From Clostridiales bacterium (GTDB lineage Bacteria; Bacillota; Clostridia; Oscillospirales; QAMX01), in the NCBI GenBank assembly GCA_003149835.1, contig QAMX01000040.1:1-9080 (forward strand): DNA of 9,080 nucleotides, read 5' to 3'. A program made the position numbers and the translations under genes. This document shows positions 6,227 through 9,080 of the stretch, in pieces; position 1 is the first letter of the stretch, and the number at the start of each line of letters is the position of its first letter. The notes under the pieces are model-generated. The model searched no databases, had not been told where the DNA came from, and saw nothing but the letters and a program-made list of their open reading frames with translations.

Positions 6227-6255
6227 ATTATATATGAAAAAAATATCTGTGTCAA
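6227..6255 (-). promoter_or_regulatory. Perfect sigma-A promoter of the DUF6054-ade-GH20 operon
   Basis: On the minus strand TTGACA (6255-6250) and TATAAT (6232-6227) are separated by exactly 17 bases, with an A/T-rich spacer. Transcription should start near 6220, about 40 bases before the ATG at 6179. Both hexamers match consensus fully, which predicts strong basal expression unless a repressor acts. Confidence 0.92.
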
Positions 6256-6264
6256 CGAAAACCC

Positions 6265-6293
6265 TTGTCTGAACAAAGTATTTGTGATATAAT
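6265..6293 (+). promoter_or_regulatory. Extended -10 promoter of the phospholipid operon
   Basis: TTGTCT (6265-6270), a 4/6 match, and a perfect TATAAT (6288-6293) are 17 bases apart. The TG one base before the -10 box makes an extended -10 element. Its -35 box lies 9 bases from the -35 box of the divergent minus-strand promoter. Confidence 0.85.
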
Positions 6294-6295
6294 TT

Positions 6296-6425
6296 GAATC
6301 GTAGGATTCCAGCGGCGCATAGCTGCCGAGGGGAGACAGCCGGCGGCGTCGGCGAAAAGCTGCCGAATATCGCAGAAAGCAGGGAAAAGGAGACCGGCCT
6401 GAACAGCCGCTCTCTCTGATAAGAT
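6296..6425 (+). other. GC-rich structured 5' leader of pssA
   Basis: About 125 untranslated bases separate the start site (near 6300) from the pssA ATG. They can form GAATC/GATTC (6296-6300 with 6305-6309), AGCGGC paired with GCTGC just after, and CGGCGGC paired with GCTGCCG further on. AAGGAG (6387-6392) lies 6 bases before a CTG at 6399 that opens a six-codon frame ending in TGA-TAA, in the same frame as pssA and one codon before its ATG. No known riboswitch class was recognised. Confidence 0.35.
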
Positions 6426-7049
6426 ATGATTGGATTTTATAACTACACCGTTTTATTGACATACGTCAGCGCCGTCGCAGCGGTGGCAGGGATTGTCTTC
6501 GCCATGCATGGAAACGGCTTTGCGGCGATTCTCTGCCTGATGGCGTCCGGCATCTGCGATATGTTCGACGGGCTGGTGGCCAAAACGCGCGAACGTACGC
6601 GGCAGGAAAAACGCTTCGGAATCTGGATTGACTCTCTGGCGGACGTCGTCGCGTTCGGCGTGCTGCCGGCGGTCATCGGGTATTCGTTCGGCATGAAGCA
6701 GTTTTACTATATCTTTGTGATCGCCGTATATGTGCTTGCGGCGGTTATTCGCCTCGCCTATTACGGAGTGACCGAGGAGGAGCGGCAGAACGAGACGACG
6801 GCGGCGCGTACCTCTTATATCGGTCTGCCCGTCACATCCGCGGCGCTGATTTTTCCGCTGCTCTACTGCTTCAAGGGCTTGATCGGCTCTACCTATTTTG
6901 CGCCCGTCTATTCGCTGGTCATGGCCGTGACCGCGCTGGCGTTTGTGATGCGCTTTAAAGTCAAAAAGCTGATGTGCAAGGGGATGCTGGCTCTGCTTGG
7001 CATTGGCGTTGTGATTTTTCTCACCCTTTTGTTTTTGAGAACACGCTGA
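6426..7049 (+). CDS. pssA: CDP-diacylglycerol-serine O-phosphatidyltransferase
   Basis: This 207-residue integral membrane enzyme transfers the phosphatidyl group of CDP-diacylglycerol to L-serine, giving phosphatidylserine and CMP. The CDP-alcohol phosphatidyltransferase signature is present: D45-x2-D48-G49-x2-A52, then G65-x3-D69-x3-D73, whose Asp residues bind the metal and CDP group. The usual Arg after the Ala is Lys53. The rest is a series of hydrophobic segments (about 8-45, 76-115, 131-175 and 186-203), as expected of a multi-pass protein. The psd gene 16 bases downstream makes serine, rather than glycerol or inositol, the likely acceptor. The ATG at 6426 lacks a close Shine-Dalgarno sequence; the nearest, AAGGAG, is 33 bases upstream, before a tiny in-frame CTG frame. 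Expression is driven by the extended -10 promoter at 6265-6293. Confidence 0.9.
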   Translation: MIGFYNYTVLLTYVSAVAAVAGIVFAMHGNGFAAILCLMASGICDMFDGLVAKTRERTRQEKRFGIWIDSLADVVAFGVLPAVIGYSFGMKQFYYIFVIAVYVLAAVIRLAYYGVTEEERQNETTAARTSYIGLPVTSAALIFPLLYCFKGLIGSTYFAPVYSLVMAVTALAFVMRFKVKKLMCKGMLALLGIGVVIFLTLLFLRTR

Positions 7050-7065
7050 CGGAACGGAGTATTTT

Positions 7066-7920
7066 ATGCAACAGTCCCAGCGCCATCGCGGCGGCGCTCT
7101 GTATGGTCTTTACCACACGCCCGCCGGCCGGATTTTACTGAAAGCTTTGACGGCGCCGCCGCTTTCCAAGTGCGCCGGCGCATTTCTTGATACGCCCGCT
7201 TCCGCGCGGCTGATCGCCCCTTTTGTCAAACGCACCGGCATTGATTTGTCGGATTATGAGCGGCGGCCCTTCCGTTCTTTCAACGATTTTTTTACCCGCC
7301 GCCTTGCGTCCGGCGCGCGCTCCGTCGATTTTGATCCGCAGAGCCTGATCGCTCCGTGCGACGGACTGCTCAGCGTTTACCCGATCCGAAACGGCGCGGT
7401 TTACCCGGTCAAAGGCGTGCCGTATACGCTGGTTGGGCTGCTCCGTTCTCATAAGCTGGCCACGCGCTTTGAAGGCGGCCTGTGCCTCGTCTTTCGTCTC
7501 TGTGTCGACAATTATCACCGCTACGCTTTTTTTGACGACGGCAGGCTTCTGCGCCGTTACCGGATCGACGGCGTGCTCCACACCGTGCGCCCTGCCGCGC
7601 TGGAAGCGCGGCCCGTTTTTGTAGAAAACTGCCGCGAGGTTTCTCTGATGCGGACGGAGCATTTCGGCCTCGCTGCGCAGATTGAGGTCGGCGCTATGCT
7701 GGTCGGCCGGATTTGCAACCGCCGCGGTGTGACGGAATTTGCGCGGGGCGAGGAAAAGGGCTGGTTTGAATACGGCGGCTCGACGGTGGTAGTGCTGCTC
7801 CAAAAGGATGCGGCGCGGCCGGACCGGCGCTTTCTCGCCGGTGAAGGGGAGATCCCTGTCCGTTACGGGGAGAGAATCGGCGGAAAGGCCGAGGCGGAAC
7901 AGCCGGGAGAACCGTCATAA
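7066..7920 (+). CDS. psd: Phosphatidylserine decarboxylase proenzyme
   Basis: The 284-residue product decarboxylates phosphatidylserine to phosphatidylethanolamine at the membrane (EC 4.1.1.65). It is made as a proenzyme that cuts itself at G237-G238-S239-T240. Ser239 becomes the pyruvoyl cofactor at the head of the small alpha chain, and the rest is the beta chain. The GGST form (not LGST) is that of the class found in many Clostridia. The catalytic triad should be D99 (PCDG), H151 (DNYHRY) and S239. RPFRSFNDFFTRRL (67-80) is the conserved N-terminal block of the family. A short hydrophilic tail follows the core at about 272. The ATG lies 16 bases after pssA with CGGAG 7 bases upstream, so the two are co-transcribed and act in sequence. 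All key residues are present. Confidence 0.95.
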   Translation: MQQSQRHRGGALYGLYHTPAGRILLKALTAPPLSKCAGAFLDTPASARLIAPFVKRTGIDLSDYERRPFRSFNDFFTRRLASGARSVDFDPQSLIAPCDGLLSVYPIRNGAVYPVKGVPYTLVGLLRSHKLATRFEGGLCLVFRLCVDNYHRYAFFDDGRLLRRYRIDGVLHTVRPAALEARPVFVENCREVSLMRTEHFGLAAQIEVGAMLVGRICNRRGVTEFARGEEKGWFEYGGSTVVVLLQKDAARPDRRFLAGEGEIPVRYGERIGGKAEAEQPGEPS

Positions 7921-8711
7921 TGCTTCGTAAAATCAGCGGCTTCTGCCGCGCCTATCCGTATGCGCTTTTGCTCCTGTACCCCGTGTTTCATGTGTGCTTT
8001 TTCTGTTTGCTCGGCATCCTGCCGCTGAAACACCATTTTATCGAGTGCGCTCTGGATGCGAAAATTCCGTTCTGTGAATGGTTCGTCATTCCTTATTGTC
8101 TCTGGTTTCTCTATCTGTTCGGCGGCATGATCTTTTTTCTCTTTGTCTCGCGGCAGGATTTTCTGCGCATGTGCCTGTTTACGATGGGCGGCCTTGCGAT
8201 CTGCTTGACGTGCTGCCTTGTCTATCCGACGGCGGTCGCGTTTCGGCCGACCTCATTTGCGCGCGACAATCTGCTCGTTCGCCTGACGCAGTTGATTTAC
8301 GCAGCCGACCAGCCGTGGAACGTCTGCCCGAGCATGCACTGCTATGGCGCGATTGGTATAACGCTCGCCATCTGTAAGTCGCAGCTGCTGAACCGCAGGC
8401 GGATGGTTCCGATAGGTTCGGTGATTCTCTGTATCCTGATCTGTCTCTCGACGGTGTTTATCAAACAGCATTCGGCCGTCGATGTGATTGCCGCCGTCGC
8501 TCTGGCGGCCGCGATGTACCCGCTGGCCTATTGCGTAGACTGGAAATTTCTGCATGGACGCGATGCGGCCGCAGAGGTTCGCCGGAAACTGCGCCGCCCC
8601 GAGAGCCGCGAATCGAATGCGGCGGCACAGCGCGTTCCCGGGGAACGCATACTTTCAGAATTGAAAGGACAAGATGACAAGAGCAGGAAACTGCACATCC
8701 GAAGCAAATAG
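7920..8711 (+). CDS. PAP2-family membrane phosphatase or phosphotransferase
   Basis: The 263-residue protein has about six membrane segments (roughly 11-35, 52-76, 84-104, 141-153, 166-181 and 187-206) and a 55-residue charged C-terminal tail. It carries reduced PAP2 motifs: RP (109-110), CPSMH (136-140) and S177-x6-H184-x3-D188 in STVFIKQHSAVD. H140, H184 and D188 fit the catalytic residues of this superfamily, which removes or transfers lipid phosphate groups. The Lys of motif 1 is Tyr102 and the Arg of motif 3 is Thr178, so it looks closer to the Aur1-like branch than to classical phosphatidate phosphatases. Its ATG overlaps the psd stop codon by one base (TAATG), with GGGAGA upstream, indicating translational coupling. 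Position suggests work on a phospholipid head group or on phosphatidate. The substrate cannot be read from the sequence. Confidence 0.82.
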   Translation: MLRKISGFCRAYPYALLLLYPVFHVCFFCLLGILPLKHHFIECALDAKIPFCEWFVIPYCLWFLYLFGGMIFFLFVSRQDFLRMCLFTMGGLAICLTCCLVYPTAVAFRPTSFARDNLLVRLTQLIYAADQPWNVCPSMHCYGAIGITLAICKSQLLNRRRMVPIGSVILCILICLSTVFIKQHSAVDVIAAVALAAAMYPLAYCVDWKFLHGRDAAAEVRRKLRRPESRESNAAAQRVPGERILSELKGQDDKSRKLHIRSK

Positions 8712-8738
8712 CCGCCGAATCAAAAAAAGGAGGAAACT

Positions 8739-9080
8739 ATGACCGAAAAGACCTTTACCGTAACAGGCATGACCTGCGCCGCCTGTTCCGCCGCCGTCGA
8801 ACGCCAGACGCTGGCTGTGGACGGCGTCGCCTCGGCGGAGGTCTCTCTACTGATGCGCCGGCTGAAAGTCGCCTGCGACGACAGCGTTGCCGACGAGCAG
8901 ATTATCGACGCCGTGAAAAAAGCCGGTTACGGCGTGGCTTTGCCCGATGAAACAGCGGAAAAGAAAAAAGAGGCCGGAGAGCCCGCTCCTGCAAAAGGCG
9001 CGGCCGCCGCATGGATCGTGTCGGCCGTTATTTCGCTGCTGCTGTTTTATCTCGGCATGGGGCATATGCTTTCTCTGCCG
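8739..9080 (+). CDS. copA: Copper-type P1B ATPase, N-terminal part (cut by the window end)
   Basis: Only the first 114 codons are inside the window and the frame is still open at the end. Residues 4-68 form a heavy-metal-associated domain with the GMTCAAC motif (10-16), in which C13 and C16 bind Cu(I). A charged, Ala/Lys/Glu-rich linker (about 70-88) follows, and a first membrane segment starts near 89. This is the usual start of a CopA-type copper-exporting P-type ATPase. The core motifs CPC, DKTGT and HP lie outside, so specificity is inferred from the N-terminal domain. The ATG at 8739 has a perfect AGGAGG 5 bases upstream. The gap to the PAP2 gene is only 27 bases and shows neither terminator, promoter nor a CopY- or CsoR-like site, so it may be read from the phospholipid operon promoter. 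Confidence 0.85.
   Translation, partial: MTEKTFTVTGMTCAACSAAVERQTLAVDGVASAEVSLLMRRLKVACDDSVADEQIIDAVKKAGYGVALPDETAEKKKEAGEPAPAKGAAAAWIVSAVISLLLFYLGMGHMLSLP

Noticed and set aside
6305..6385. Possible yybP-ykoY-type riboswitch (GAGGGGAGA) in the pssA leader
   Set aside because: Only a short string resembles that class; the second conserved loop and the expected pairing were not found.
7135..7803. Minus-strand frame of 222 codons opposite psd
   Set aside because: It is the antisense of a clear phosphatidylserine decarboxylase with all catalytic residues; no independent support.

Overview
This window looks like chromosomal DNA of a fairly GC-rich member of the Clostridia (Bacillota). The evidence is a Spo0A-type DNA-binding domain, strong AGGAGG-type ribosome binding sites, consensus sigma-A promoters with 17-base spacers, a Firmicutes-style adenine deaminase, a class II phosphatidylserine decarboxylase with a GGST cleavage site, and a tRNA with encoded CCA. 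I see no insertion sequence, phage gene, integrase or CRISPR array. The genus cannot be fixed from the sequence alone.

Layout. (1) 1-242: a complete tRNA-Val(GAC) unit with a perfect TTGACA-17-TATAAT promoter, a 7-bp leader hairpin, the tRNA and a terminator. (2) 278-1885, plus strand: a HAD-superfamily hydrolase and a Sir2-type NAD-dependent protein deacylase. The deacylase has Asp where the fourth zinc-binding Cys is expected. (3) 1886-2230: a convergent intergenic region holding a 23-bp hairpin. (4) 2231-2677, minus strand: a small self-contained unit encoding a stand-alone Spo0A C-terminal domain, with its own promoter and a perfect palindrome over the -10 box. (5) 2742-6255, minus strand: a probable operon reading DUF6054-like protein, adenine deaminase, then a cytoplasmic GH20 hexosaminidase-like protein. 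It starts at a perfect consensus promoter and ends in a nested hairpin with a U-tract. (6) 6265-8711, plus strand: a phospholipid operon of pssA, psd and a PAP2-family membrane enzyme. It is followed 27 bases later by the start of a copper-type P-type ATPase that runs off the window.

How the genes work together. PssA makes phosphatidylserine from CDP-diacylglycerol and serine, Psd decarboxylates it to phosphatidylethanolamine, and the PAP2 protein, whose start overlaps the psd stop, probably acts on a lipid phosphate or head group. The minus-strand operon pairs purine salvage (adenine to hypoxanthine plus ammonia) with a hexosaminidase-like enzyme and a protein of unknown role. This fits nucleobase and amino-sugar turnover, but the link is inferred from position only.

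Most of the window is ordinary housekeeping. The items most worth a second look are the receiver-less Spo0A domain with its compact regulatory region, the altered sirtuin zinc site, and two hairpins whose wobble pairs show which strand is transcribed. I found no convincing previously undescribed multi-gene system.
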